Below are positions 54,942 to 63,943 of a stretch of DNA of 64,000 nucleotides, piece by piece (position 1 is the first letter of the stretch; every line of letters starts with the position of its first letter). The notes under the pieces are model-generated. The model was not told the DNA's origin, did not search any database, and worked only from the letters and a program-made list of their open reading frames with translations. The DNA comes from Cerasicoccus arenae (lineage in GTDB: Bacteria; Verrucomicrobiota; Verrucomicrobiia; Opitutales; Cerasicoccaceae). A program made the position numbers and the translations under genes. The DNA is taken from contig NZ_BMXG01000001.1 of assembly GCF_014651635.1 (NCBI RefSeq), positions 319,180 through 383,179 of the forward strand, written 5' to 3'.

Positions 54942-55114
54942 GGAATGATGACTAAGAAAACAAAACTGGTGTCAGAAAATTGGCGCGTTGTTACGCAGAG
55001 ATCAATACTTTAGAAAAATCATTACACCAAAATCTATCAGCTAAATTCTACATCCTAACCGTAAAAGCGAAGTAGACATTTTTTTTACAATCCATATCGA
55101 CTCTTTTCACCCTC

Positions 55115-56194
55115 ATGCAAACCGACGATTTCGACTACCCTCTTCCGAGCGAATTGATCGCCCAAGCTCCCGCTGATCGGCGTGACCATTCCCGCTTGAT
55201 GGTGGTGAACCGTGCGACGAGAGAGGTACAACATGCGCATTTCCGCGATTTGCCTGATTTTCTGCCCCAAAGTCAGGTGTTTCGCAACAACGCCTGCGTC
55301 TTTCGTGCCCGACTCCCTGCCAAACGACCGACCGGCGGCGCAGTGGAATGCCTGCTCCTGCACCCAGCCCAGTTGTCCTGGGAGTTTTGGTGCCTGCTCC
55401 GACCTGGGCGCCGACTACCCGAAGGGGCCACTTTTGGCGTAGATGGCGTTTTCACGGCTGAAGTCCTTGAAAAACGTCTCGACGGCGAAAACCGCGTACG
55501 CTTCACCCCTCTGGCTGGTCAAGATAGCGTCACTGCCATCGCCGAGAGCGCGGGTAATCTGCCCCTCCCCCCTTATATAGAACAGGCACGGCGAGAAAGT
55601 GACTCGGCACGAGACTGGTCCGCCCTTGATCTCGAACGTTATCAGACCGTGTATGCCGACCCTCGGCAAAAAGTCGCCGCAGCCGCTCCCACGGCAGGCC
55701 TCCACTTCACCCCCGAACTGATGGCCAAGCTCGCCACCGCCGGAACACACTTCCACAACGTGACCCTGCATGTCGGTCTGGATACCTTTCGCCCGATCAG
55801 TGTCGACCGCATTGAAGACCACGTGATCCATCGAGAATTTTATGAATTGCCAGCCACAACCCGAGCAGCCGCAGATGCCCCCGGCCTTCCACGGGTTGCC
55901 GTAGGAACCACCTCATTGCGGGCGCTGGAGGACTACGCTCGCAAGCGTACCGCTGCCCAAGGCCCTTTTTCCGCTGAGGCTGACATCTTCGTCTACCCAC
56001 CAGCTGATTTTGCCGTGGTAAATCACCTGATCACGAATTTCCACCTTCCTCGCTCCACCCTACTTTGCCTAGTGAGCGCTTTTTTGACGCCAAACCAACT
56101 TGAAGGAATTAAATGGTTGAAGGAGCTTTACCAAGAGGCTATCTCCCTCCGTTATAGATTCTATAGCTATGGCGACGCAATGTTACTACTTTGA
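55115..56194 (+). CDS. queA: tRNA preQ1(34) S-adenosylmethionine ribosyltransferase-isomerase
   Basis: Transfers and isomerises the ribosyl part of SAM to preQ1 in tRNA to make epoxyqueuosine. 359 residues, near the usual 340-360. Motifs: N-terminal DDFDYPLPSELIAQAPADRR, HAHFRDLPDFLPQSQVFRNN, GGAVECLLLHPAQLSWE, LPLPPYIEQARRESDSARDW, YQTVYADPRQKVAAAAPTAG with LHFT, VTLHVGLDTFRPISVDRIED and the C-terminal NFHLPRSTLLCLVSAF. Other queuosine genes are not in the window. It has its own promoter region (54942-55114) and is followed by the ECF sigma gene after 115 bases. Confidence 0.95.
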   Translation: MQTDDFDYPLPSELIAQAPADRRDHSRLMVVNRATREVQHAHFRDLPDFLPQSQVFRNNACVFRARLPAKRPTGGAVECLLLHPAQLSWEFWCLLRPGRRLPEGATFGVDGVFTAEVLEKRLDGENRVRFTPLAGQDSVTAIAESAGNLPLPPYIEQARRESDSARDWSALDLERYQTVYADPRQKVAAAAPTAGLHFTPELMAKLATAGTHFHNVTLHVGLDTFRPISVDRIEDHVIHREFYELPATTRAAADAPGLPRVAVGTTSLRALEDYARKRTAAQGPFSAEADIFVYPPADFAVVNHLITNFHLPRSTLLCLVSAFLTPNQLEGIKWLKELYQEAISLRYRFYSYGDAMLLL

Positions 56195-56309
56195 AAGCCG
56201 GAAACACTGAGGGAGCTTCCTCACCTCATATGATAAATCCGACTAAAGTTCCAAAAAAAGCGTCACTTGAGTAATTTTGACGGAATAATATTAAAAGCAA
56301 CCGACTCCC

Positions 56310-56807
56310 ATGTCTGAAAACCCAGATATAGATTTCCGTCAACTCGTGGCCGATTATTATCAGCCACTCTACCGATTCGCCTACAGCCTTAGTAAGAACG
56401 AAGATGAAGCATGTGATCTCACTCAGCAGACCTTTTTGGTCTACGCCGAGAAAGGCGACTCCCTCCGGGACGCTGGCAAGGTCAAATCATGGCTCTTCAC
56501 CACTCTATACCGTGAATTTTTACGAATCCGCAGACGCGGAGCCAACATGTCCGTCCAAGAGCCCGAAATCATCGAAGCCGAAGCCCCTCCAGTTGACCCA
56601 GGCATCGTTACCAAGCTTGACGGGCGAAGCGCTGTGGAAGCTCTTGAAAAAGTCGAAGAAAGTTACCGGGAACCCCTCATCCTCTTTTACCTCAAGGATC
56701 TCTCCTACAAGGAAATCGCTGAAGCACTCTCCATCCCCATCGGTACTGTCATGTCCCGACTTTCCCGCGGCAAAATTCAGCTAAAAAAGGCGCTTCTCAG
56801 CTCGTAA
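56310..56807 (+). CDS. ECF sigma factor
   Basis: A 165-residue extracytoplasmic-function sigma factor. Region 2: DFRQLVADYYQPLYRFAYSL and EDEACDLTQQTFLVYAEKGD, with core-binding and -10 recognition segments; KSWLFTTLYREFLRIRRRGA closes it. Region 4 (VEESYREPLILFYLKDLSYK, then EIAEALSIPIGTVMSRLSRG) has the helix-turn-helix for -35 recognition. Regions 1.1 and 3 are absent, as in ECF sigmas. It starts a two-gene unit with the single-span protein at 56832, most likely its anti-sigma factor. The regulon is unknown. Confidence 0.93.
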   Translation: MSENPDIDFRQLVADYYQPLYRFAYSLSKNEDEACDLTQQTFLVYAEKGDSLRDAGKVKSWLFTTLYREFLRIRRRGANMSVQEPEIIEAEAPPVDPGIVTKLDGRSAVEALEKVEESYREPLILFYLKDLSYKEIAEALSIPIGTVMSRLSRGKIQLKKALLSS

Positions 56808-56831
56808 TTCCACCAATAATTTTCCCAGAAC

Positions 56832-57725
56832 ATGGACAACAAAAAGATCAAAGAACGCCTGGCTGCTCTTCGACCGGAAGACCTCCACTCCGAGGATCCC
56901 GAAATCGAAGAACTCCTCATGCTAGTCGAGGAAGATCTTGAGCTGGCCGAGTGGTTTGCCCAGGAACAAGTCTTTGATCAGGCATTTGCAGATAAGCTCC
57001 AGCAAATTGAACCGCCCGCCGGTCTGGATGAACGTATCATCGCCGCCATGGAACAAGCCAAGGCTGGCCAAGCATCTCCCGAAACACCCGCAGCGGAAGT
57101 CGAGGTGCCCACTGAAACCGCTGACGAGAAGATAACGCCCTTTACCCCCGAAGCCCCCATTAAGCCTGCCGTCGTCGCAGAAGAGCAAGGCTCGGCAGCC
57201 GTCCCTTTCCACCCAACGGCAAAGCGTTCTTGGTGGCAAAGCCCCAGCCTGATGTCCGCCGCCGCCGCTATCGTGCTCGTGCTCACCGTGAGCATGGTCA
57301 TGTTTAACGGACCTGAGTTATCCGCGGACTCTCTGGAAGATTTTTACAGCGAGATTGGCAAACATCATCTGTCCAACGCCCCACTTAATATTGAAACGAG
57401 TGATCTGGGCGTGATCCGCGATTATCTATCGAGCCACGGAGCACCATCCCCTGGTAAATTCCCTGCTAACATCGATCCACTCCCAGAAGTAGGCTGCGCA
57501 GTCATGCATTGGGGGGGCGAGCTGATTTCCGTTGTCCGCATGGACGATCATGAAAACGTCGATGTCTACATCGCCCGCGCCGGACTCTTTCCCGACTTTT
57601 CCAATAAACCGCAGCCACAGACGGCCAACCTTGACCAAATCGTCGTCCTCGCTTGGTACGACGGTGACTTGATTTACTTCCTCGTCCGCACCGGCGAAAT
57701 AAACGAGCTCGAAGGACTGCTGTAG
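56832..57725 (+). CDS. Probable membrane anti-sigma factor
   Basis: A 297-residue protein starting 25 bases after the ECF sigma gene. The N-terminal 90 residues are acidic and helical (MDNKKIKERLAALRPEDLHS, DPEIEELLMLVEEDLELAEW), followed by a Glu/Pro linker, one membrane helix near residues 135-160 (SLMSAAAAIVLVLTVSMVMF) and a periplasmic domain (SADSLEDFYSEIGKHHLSNA ... IVVLAWYDGDLIYFLVRTGE). This is the usual topology of sigma-binding anti-sigma factors. The zinc-containing ZAS motif (H-x3-C-x2-C) is missing, so the link relies on gene order and topology. Confidence 0.68.
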   Translation: MDNKKIKERLAALRPEDLHSEDPEIEELLMLVEEDLELAEWFAQEQVFDQAFADKLQQIEPPAGLDERIIAAMEQAKAGQASPETPAAEVEVPTETADEKITPFTPEAPIKPAVVAEEQGSAAVPFHPTAKRSWWQSPSLMSAAAAIVLVLTVSMVMFNGPELSADSLEDFYSEIGKHHLSNAPLNIETSDLGVIRDYLSSHGAPSPGKFPANIDPLPEVGCAVMHWGGELISVVRMDDHENVDVYIARAGLFPDFSNKPQPQTANLDQIVVLAWYDGDLIYFLVRTGEINELEGLL

Positions 57726-57975
57726 GCCGATAGCGATACATTCCTCGTCCCATTAGTATGGAGGCATGTCAAAAACTGCCAGAAATGCGCTGCTCACAAA
57801 AACGAGCATATTGATCAAAATTCGCACAAGTATTCATTTTTAGTCCGACTGGATTTCGAAAATAAGCCTAATCGAAACCCATAGCTAAGTTTCAAATAAC
57901 TCACAGACAACAACTTAATGGCCGATCTTAACATAAGTGACCTTAGTTGGCACGAAGAGAGCATTATTGGAAGGC

Positions 57976-60375
57976 ATGGACTCCTCCAATGCATCCCACA
58001 CACCACACTTACTCTTCATTACATCGCTCGGCGCGATCGTCGCCACGTGGTTTAGCCTACGCCTTGGCTCACTGTGTGGCATCGCACTAGCCTTGGGCAC
58101 ACTGACGGCAATTGGGCTCGGTTATGGCGTTTACCGTGCAGAGCAATACCGTCACAGTCTTGGGCTAACCTTCGCTCAGAGCTTGGCCTACTGGCCAATG
58201 TGGTTGCTCGTGCGGCTACGCTATCAGGTTGAGGTCATTGGTCTGGAACACCTCCCCCGCGAGGGCAAGGTGCTCGTGATCGCCAACCACGTATCCTATG
58301 CCGATGCCGTGATCCTCGGCACCTCCCTTCCCCGGCGGCTCCGTTTCATGAGTAACGAAGACCTGCAAAAGAAGCCCTTCGTGGGGCATTTCCTTCGTCT
58401 CGCGGGCGTGGTGCCCGTTAGCCCCGCCCGCGCCCGCGCGGCTATCCGCATTGCGGTCGAAAGTCTGGAGACTGGTGAGGCTGTCGCGATTTTCCCCGAA
58501 GGCCACCTGACACGCGACGGTTTAGTCGCCCCGTTCCAAGACGGATACCGCTTAATCGCCCGCAGGGCAAATGCGCCGGTACTGCCAGTTTACCTTGACG
58601 GTTTGTGGGGTTCCGTATTCAGTTTTAAGGGTGGTCGCTTCTTCTGGAAATGGCCACGATTTGAGCGCCCGACGATCCGCATCGTCTTAGGCGAAACGAT
58701 TACCGCCGATATGTCTGCTGCTGACGCCCGCCAGATCATCCTCGACCACGGGGCCGATTCATTCGAAAAGAACCCCGAGCTGACCGATCACCTCGGCGGG
58801 TGGGTTGTGGAAAAATTGGCCGCCCGCGCCAACGAAGTCGCTGTAGTCGATCACTCCATAGGGCGTAAGGAAATGAAGGCCGGTGTCTTGGCTGCCGTTG
58901 CCCTGAACCTCTCCAAATCGATCCGCGAGACCTGCCCGGAGAAGCGCATTGGCATCGTCCTCCCCCCCGGTCTAGGCGGTATTCTGGCTAATCTGGCCGT
59001 TTCGTTAGCGGGTAAAACGCCAGTTAACCTGAACTTCACTTTAGGCTCCGCAGCGCTGCAAAGCTGCTTCGACAAAGCCAAGATACAGACAGTCATCACT
59101 GCTGCCCCGGTTCGTGCGCAAATTGACGGGCGCATGCCCGGTTTCCCTTGGCCCCAACATACGCTGGATGTCCGCCAACAACTGGAATCAATTCCAAAAT
59201 GGCACATCATCAAGACCTTGCTGGGAATCAAGCTTTTCGGCGGCGCGAGCGCGCGTAAACGCTTCAATGTGCCGGCCAAGGGCGACCGCGAAGAAGCAGG
59301 CCTGCTCTTTACCAGTGGCAGCGATGGCGACCCGAAAGGCGTTGTGCTTACGCACCGCAATGTCATCGGAAACGCCCTCCAGGTCTGCGAATGCGGCGTT
59401 CTTCCAAGGGGCGAAATCCTGATGGCAAACTTGCCCATTTTCCACAGTTTCGGCTTCACGGTCCAATGTTGGACGGCGCTTGGGGTCGGCGTCAAAGTAG
59501 TCACCACCCCCTCCCCCCTCGACTACAAAAAAACCGCCGACATCATCGAACAAGAGCAATGCAGCATCTTGCTGGGCACCCCCACCTTTTACCGCCCCTA
59601 CCTCAAACGTGTGGAGCCGGAGAAGCTTCGTTCACTGAAGATAGTGGTCGCTGGTGCCGAAAAGACCCCCGATGGCTTTCACGACGCCTGGGAGGCCCGC
59701 TTTCCGAACTCGAAATATCTGGAAGGCTATGGCCTTACGGAAACAGCACCCGTAGCTTCGGTCAACGTGCCAGACCTGCCCAGCGATGGCATCGCCCCCC
59801 CCACCATTCGCACCCGCCGTGGTTCAGTGGGCCGCTTGTTCCAAGGCATGGCTGCACGCATCGAATGCCCTGACACAGGTAAGATTCTGCCAATCAACCA
59901 AGTTGGTATTCTCCAACTACGGGGCGTGAATATCTTTGCGGGCTACCTCGGTGACCCAGAGCGCACGAAAGACGTCATCCTTGACGACGATTGGTTCCGC
60001 ACCGGAGACCTTGCCTGCTGTGACGCTGACGGCTTCCTTTATATAAAAGGTCGGCTGAGTCGTTTCTCAAAAATTGGCGGGGAAATGGTCCCCCACGGCT
60101 CCGTAGAAACCACGCTGGCCAAGGCCTTCGGAGTGGCTGAAAGCGAAACACAGCAGCTCGCGGTGTCCGCGCGGCCTGATAGCGCCAAGGGCGAGGCCCT
60201 CGTGCTCTTTACCACCTTCGACATCGACGCCAACACCCTCCGCGACAAAGCGAAAGAAGCTGGCTTGGCTAACCTCTGGACGCCCAAGGAAATCCGACGC
60301 GTGGAGGTGATCCCCGTGCTTCCCTCGGGCAAGCTGGACCTCCGTGGACTCAAGAAACTGGCAGAGCAGGCCTAG
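57976..60375 (+). CDS. Aas-like acyltransferase and acyl-ACP synthetase
   Basis: A fused enzyme for the repair of lysophospholipids or acylation of glycerol-phosphate lipids: a PlsC-like acyltransferase domain and an AMP-forming acyl-ACP/acyl-CoA synthetase in one chain, as in E. coli Aas. The N-terminus has one or two membrane segments (LLFITSLGAIVATWFSLRLG). The PlsC part shows H105-x4-D110 in NHVSYADA and FPEGHLTRDG. The synthetase part shows LLFTSGSDGDPKGVVLTH, LEGYGLTETAPVASVNVP and the TGDLACCDADGFLYIKGRLS core. The ATG at 57976 was chosen over the GTG at 57937, as the extra residues are not conserved-looking. It begins a cluster with a lipase and a membrane protein. Confidence 0.85.
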   Translation: MDSSNASHTPHLLFITSLGAIVATWFSLRLGSLCGIALALGTLTAIGLGYGVYRAEQYRHSLGLTFAQSLAYWPMWLLVRLRYQVEVIGLEHLPREGKVLVIANHVSYADAVILGTSLPRRLRFMSNEDLQKKPFVGHFLRLAGVVPVSPARARAAIRIAVESLETGEAVAIFPEGHLTRDGLVAPFQDGYRLIARRANAPVLPVYLDGLWGSVFSFKGGRFFWKWPRFERPTIRIVLGETITADMSAADARQIILDHGADSFEKNPELTDHLGGWVVEKLAARANEVAVVDHSIGRKEMKAGVLAAVALNLSKSIRETCPEKRIGIVLPPGLGGILANLAVSLAGKTPVNLNFTLGSAALQSCFDKAKIQTVITAAPVRAQIDGRMPGFPWPQHTLDVRQQLESIPKWHIIKTLLGIKLFGGASARKRFNVPAKGDREEAGLLFTSGSDGDPKGVVLTHRNVIGNALQVCECGVLPRGEILMANLPIFHSFGFTVQCWTALGVGVKVVTTPSPLDYKKTADIIEQEQCSILLGTPTFYRPYLKRVEPEKLRSLKIVVAGAEKTPDGFHDAWEARFPNSKYLEGYGLTETAPVASVNVPDLPSDGIAPPTIRTRRGSVGRLFQGMAARIECPDTGKILPINQVGILQLRGVNIFAGYLGDPERTKDVILDDDWFRTGDLACCDADGFLYIKGRLSRFSKIGGEMVPHGSVETTLAKAFGVAESETQQLAVSARPDSAKGEALVLFTTFDIDANTLRDKAKEAGLANLWTPKEIRRVEVIPVLPSGKLDLRGLKKLAEQA

Positions 60376-60415
60376 CGCCGCCGCCTCACCAACACTCTCA
60401 AAGAAAGGAGCGGCC

Positions 60416-61171
60416 ATGTGGTCAGTCTCGAAAACCAAGATTAACGAATACGGGCAACCTGGCGGCGAAACCATCATCCTGCTCGATGGCATTGGGCCAA
60501 AATTCCGTCATCTGGGCCTGATGATCAACATGCTGCAGAAGCCCGGGCGACGTGTGCTGCTGATCGATTATCCGTCCACCCGCAACACGATTGAGTCCCT
60601 CGTCGAAGAAGAGTTGGTGCCAGCAATTGCCAGCGCGAAAATCGAGCGCGAGCAGCCCCTACACTTCGTCACCTTCTCTATGGGAGGGCTGATGGCGCGG
60701 ACTTATTTAAAGGATCACGCACCCGCCAACCTAGGGCGAGTGGTGCACATTGCACCGCCAAACCACGGCAGCGAAGTCGCCGATTGGCTCAAAAAAATCC
60801 CGCTGTTCCGCTGGGGGTTCGGCAAGTCCGGCCAGCAATTAACCACCGACTCAACCTCGCTTCCCAACACCCTCGGCCCAGCCTGCTACGAAGCCGGTGT
60901 GATCGCGGGTTGCCGCTCGCTGGACCCCTGGTTCGGCTGGATGTTCAAGGGGCCAAATGACGGCAAGGTATCCGTGGAAAGCGCCCGCCTAGACGGGATG
61001 ACGGACTTTGCCATCGTCCCGTCCAGCCACTATTTGATCATGAATCATCCGCAAACTCTCGCGCTGACAGATCGTTTTTTGCAGGAGGGGAACTTCGGTA
61101 AGACCAGGCAGACAAAGGGTTATGCGGCTCCTACCGCTATGGTAAATCATACACATTCCCCGAATACCTAA
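60416..61171 (+). CDS. Alpha/beta hydrolase, lipase-like
   Basis: A 251-residue hydrolase with ILLDGIGPKFRHLGLMINML (oxyanion strand), the nucleophile elbow in FVTFSMGGLMARTY (Ser in T-F-S-M-G, where the first Gly of GxSxG is Thr) and VHIAPPNHGSEVADWLKK, the pattern of PGAP1/triacylglycerol lipase-like proteins. The acid and base may lie in DFAIVPSSHYLIM. The ATG at 60416 has AAAGGAG a few bases upstream, the best ribosome site in the neighbourhood; the longer frame from 60344 would overlap the Aas gene. It is 40 bases after Aas, so a role in membrane lipid turnover is likely but not shown. Confidence 0.85.
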   Translation: MWSVSKTKINEYGQPGGETIILLDGIGPKFRHLGLMINMLQKPGRRVLLIDYPSTRNTIESLVEEELVPAIASAKIEREQPLHFVTFSMGGLMARTYLKDHAPANLGRVVHIAPPNHGSEVADWLKKIPLFRWGFGKSGQQLTTDSTSLPNTLGPACYEAGVIAGCRSLDPWFGWMFKGPNDGKVSVESARLDGMTDFAIVPSSHYLIMNHPQTLALTDRFLQEGNFGKTRQTKGYAAPTAMVNHTHSPNT

Positions 61172-61178
61172 ACCACTC

Positions 61179-61877
61179 ATGAACATCCACACTGCCCGTT
61201 CTTTGCTGCTGAAATCCTTCATTGGCTTCCTGAGCCTGACGGCGCTGATCGGCATTGCGACAGTGCTCACGGGGGAGTTCGGGGAACTTCAGCTAAAGAT
61301 CCTCGCGACCACCTTTACTATCTCAGCGGCAAGCATTTGCGCGATGGCGTGCGCGGCATTCATTGAAAAACGCGCCATGCCAGCCCTTGGCTGGACGGGT
61401 ATTGGGCTGAATTTTCTTGCTGCTACAATGCTCCTTTTTGCCATGTGGGCCGAGCTGGGAGACGAATATTATTGGAAAATCACCATTACGTTAATCGTTC
61501 TAGGGCTGGGTTTTGCGCATGCACTACTGCTGCAATTACCCGATCTCGGCAAAAAACATGACTGGATTCCGGCCATTGCGGCGGCCTCTGTGGCGGCCTT
61601 GGCGGTGTTTATCATTGTGGCCTTTTGGGGCGAAATTGACAACGAAGGCTACTACCGTGGTCTGGCAGTGATTTCGATCATTGTAGTGCTGTTTACGCTG
61701 ATCATCCCCATCATGATGAAGCTCGCCAAGCCTGATGTAGTCAGCAATCCGCCGCATTTGACGCCGACAGAAAAACCCTCCATTACGGCGGATGCCTTGG
61801 TCTTGACCCCGGTCGATGGCAACTACTACCAAGACGCAAATGGCACGCGTTATCGGGTGGAAAAAGTCCCGGAGTAA
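61179..61877 (+). CDS. Integral membrane protein, unknown function
   Basis: A 232-residue protein with six hydrophobic segments: LLLKSFIGFLSLTALIGIAT, ILATTFTISAASICAMACAA, LGWTGIGLNFLAATMLLFAM, ITITLIVLGLGFAHALLLQL, IPAIAAASVAALAVFIIVAF and LAVISIIVVLFTLIIPIMMK. The last 50 residues are soluble, ending with a small beta-motif (YYQDANGTRYRVEKV). No family is recognised. It starts seven bases after the lipase and is probably in one transcript with the lipase and the Aas-like gene. Confidence 0.72.
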   Translation: MNIHTARSLLLKSFIGFLSLTALIGIATVLTGEFGELQLKILATTFTISAASICAMACAAFIEKRAMPALGWTGIGLNFLAATMLLFAMWAELGDEYYWKITITLIVLGLGFAHALLLQLPDLGKKHDWIPAIAAASVAALAVFIIVAFWGEIDNEGYYRGLAVISIIVVLFTLIIPIMMKLAKPDVVSNPPHLTPTEKPSITADALVLTPVDGNYYQDANGTRYRVEKVPE

Positions 61878-61982
61878 TTCCAAAGGGGGGGGTGTCGTGT
61901 CTAAAAAACACCCCAAACCGGCCTCTAGGCCAATGACAATCAGTAATTCCAGCGATTTTGGTGTTTTTTCGCGTCAAATAAA

Positions 61983-62009
61983 ACTGATACTTTTATGCTC
62001 TTTTTGGCG
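61983..62009 (+). repeat. Single diverged arm of the ACTGATACTTTTATG palindrome
   Basis: ACTGATACTTTTATGCTC followed by TTTTTGG corresponds to the left arm of the inverted repeat at 35842-35904, with two differences. The second arm is missing here. It lies between the membrane protein and dapL. Confidence 0.6.
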
Positions 62010-62125
62010 TAATTTTGGGCGAAAAATGGAAACTACAGCAAAGTTTGGGTCGGCAATACGCAACCGGTCAGTTGCTTTTTACTTGCCCGGCGTGCGGTCC
62101 GCGCTTTCGTTGATGCCCTTCAATT

Positions 62126-63376
62126 ATGGCAGACGACACCTACATCCAGCAACTGTTCGCGGACCGCATTGGCGGCGCACAATACGGCAAATCCACCGCG
62201 ATCTACAAATTTGAGAAGATCAAGCGCGCCAAGGCAGCGGCCAAGAAGGACAAGCCTGGCATTGAGCTGATCGACATGGGTGTCGGCGAGCCCGACGAGA
62301 TGGCTTACCCTGAGGTCGTTTCCGCGCTCATCACCGAGGCCAGCAAACCCGAAAACCGTGGCTACGCAGACAACGGCGGCCCCGAGTTCAAGGAAGCCGT
62401 CGCCCGCCACATGAAGGCAGTTTACGACGTCCAGATCGACGCAGCCACCGAGGTCTGCCACTCCATTGGTAGCAAGGCCGCCCTCTCCCTTATCCCCGCG
62501 TGCTTCATCAATCCCGATGACTACGTGCTGATGACCACGCCCGGCTACCCCGTTTTCGGCACCCACGCCAAGTATTACGGCGGTCAGGTTTACAACTACC
62601 CGCTGACGGCGGATAACAACTTTTTGCCGGACCTCAAGAGCGTCCCGGCTAACATTTTGGCCAAGGCCAAGGTGCTCGTGATCAACTACCCGAACAACCC
62701 CACTGGCGCATCCGCGACCAAGGCGTTCTTCGAGGAAGTCGTCGCCTTCGCCAAGGAAAACGGCCTCATCGTCTTGCAAGACGCCGCGTATTCCGCGCTG
62801 GTCTTCGAGGGCGAAAAGCCACTGTCGATCCTTCAGGTTGACGGTGGCAAGGACGTCGCCATCGAGCTGCACTCCCTCTCCAAGAGCTACAACATGACTG
62901 GCTGGCGCATTGGCTGGGTCTGCGGCAATCCCCTGATCGTCAAGGCCTACAGCGACATCAAGGACAACAGCGACTCCGGTCAGTTCCTGGCCATCCAACA
63001 GGCCGCCGCTGCCGCCCTCGACAACCCTGGAATCACCGAAGAAATCGCCGCCAAGTATTCCCGTCGCATGGACATGCTAGTCGATGCGCTGACGGATTCC
63101 GGCTTCACGATCACCAAGCCCAAAGGCAGCTTCTTCCTATACACCGCTATCCCCCAAAGCGCCACCACGCCCGAGGGTGCCAAGGTGGAGTTCAAGACCG
63201 CTGAAGACTTCTCCCAGTTCCTAATCCGCGAGCTACTGATCAGCACCGTGCCGTGGGACGACGCCGGTGCCTTCGTCCGCTTCTCCGTCACCTTCAGCGC
63301 CAAGGGCAAAGACGCCGAGGAAAAGATGGTCGACGAAATCAAGCGCCGCTTGGATGCGTGCTCGTTCGAGTTTTAA
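62126..63376 (+). CDS. dapL: LL-diaminopimelate aminotransferase
   Basis: Converts tetrahydrodipicolinate directly to LL-diaminopimelate in lysine and peptidoglycan synthesis; this short route is typical of chlamydiae, Verrucomicrobiota, cyanobacteria and plants. 416 residues, class I PLP aminotransferase. Motifs: DMGVGEPDEMAYPEVVSALI, GYADNGGPEFKEAVARHM, NYPNNPTGASATKAFFEEVV, the PLP lysine K253 in SLSKSYNMTGWRIGWVCGN and the C-terminal VRFSVTFSAKGKD. The ATG at 62126 gives MADDTYIQQLFADRIGGAQY, as usual. It stands alone downstream of a non-coding region. Confidence 0.94.
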   Translation: MADDTYIQQLFADRIGGAQYGKSTAIYKFEKIKRAKAAAKKDKPGIELIDMGVGEPDEMAYPEVVSALITEASKPENRGYADNGGPEFKEAVARHMKAVYDVQIDAATEVCHSIGSKAALSLIPACFINPDDYVLMTTPGYPVFGTHAKYYGGQVYNYPLTADNNFLPDLKSVPANILAKAKVLVINYPNNPTGASATKAFFEEVVAFAKENGLIVLQDAAYSALVFEGEKPLSILQVDGGKDVAIELHSLSKSYNMTGWRIGWVCGNPLIVKAYSDIKDNSDSGQFLAIQQAAAAALDNPGITEEIAAKYSRRMDMLVDALTDSGFTITKPKGSFFLYTAIPQSATTPEGAKVEFKTAEDFSQFLIRELLISTVPWDDAGAFVRFSVTFSAKGKDAEEKMVDEIKRRLDACSFEF

Positions 63377-63560
63377 CTCGAAGGAAGATTAAAGGTTAAA
63401 GACCGGGTGCAGTGATGTGGTCGGGATTTGACGTGGCTGGGTGGCAGGATGGAACTGCGGCGCGGGGGACGCGCCTGCGCTACCTTTGGCAATGGAAACG
63501 AGTATTGGAATGAGGCAACGCATGGTAAACGACAAGCCAGCTAAACGGATCGACACTCAA

Positions 63561-63648
63561 AAGGTGGAGCCCGGTGTCCCGACCGGGCTGTTCCATCCTG
63601 CTGGCCGCGAGGCAAGGTTGGCCCGGTAGGGACACCGGGCTCCACCTT
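63561..63648. repeat. Long near-perfect hairpin (20-bp arms)
   Basis: The arm at 63561-63580 (AAGGTGGAGCCCGGTGTCCC) is exactly complementary to 63629-63648. One mismatch inwards, seven more pairs (ACCGGGC / GCCCGGT) extend the stem to a loop of about 32 bases. It is a strong cruciform or RNA hairpin, typical of REP-like elements. Confidence 0.85.
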
Positions 63649-63712
63649 AGATAACTCAAAACGAATTTTTGGCGGAAAAGTGGCAGCCACCTAATAGACG
63701 TTGCCCCGAAGT

Positions 63713-63751
63713 ATCCGCGTTTCATCCGCGCTCATCCGTGGCTAAAAAAAA
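63713..63751 (-). repeat. Dispersed repeat, AGCCACGGATGA type (partner 31562-31600)
   Basis: On the minus strand it reads TTTTTAGCCACGGATGAGCG, then GATGAAACGCGGAT, which matches the copy near cysH with a few changes. The copies are in opposite orientation and 32 kb apart. Confidence 0.55.
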
Positions 63752-63943
63752 ACACCCTGCTAGCCAGCAACGCGCAGACGGCACAGGATCGCGTCCGCAA
63801 ACCTTGACGAACAAGGCCCAAGCACGCATTCTCCTCCTCGGAAAACGATCACATCCGAGTTTCAGTTCGTCAGAATCCGATGAGGGCAAAATTCTAACCA
63901 GTAGGAATGAGAAGGCGTTTCCCCGGAACTGATACTTCTCAAG

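Larger units (their letters stand above)
63377..63943. other. Long intergenic region with hairpin and dispersed repeats
   Basis: No gene that I can support in about 570 bases. It contains a long hairpin (63561-63648), an AGCCACGGATGA-type repeat (63713-63751) and the first bases of the ACTGATACTT repeat (63928-63940). Short open frames (63441-63629, 63669-63932) consist of translated repeats and are not protein-like. Confidence 0.6.

Noticed and set aside
62120..62998. Open frame of 292 codons opposite dapL
   Set aside because: Antisense shadow of a clear enzyme gene; Val/Gly/Asp-rich composition with no domain.
63441..63932. Short frames downstream of dapL
   Set aside because: They translate inverted and dispersed repeats and have no protein-like composition.
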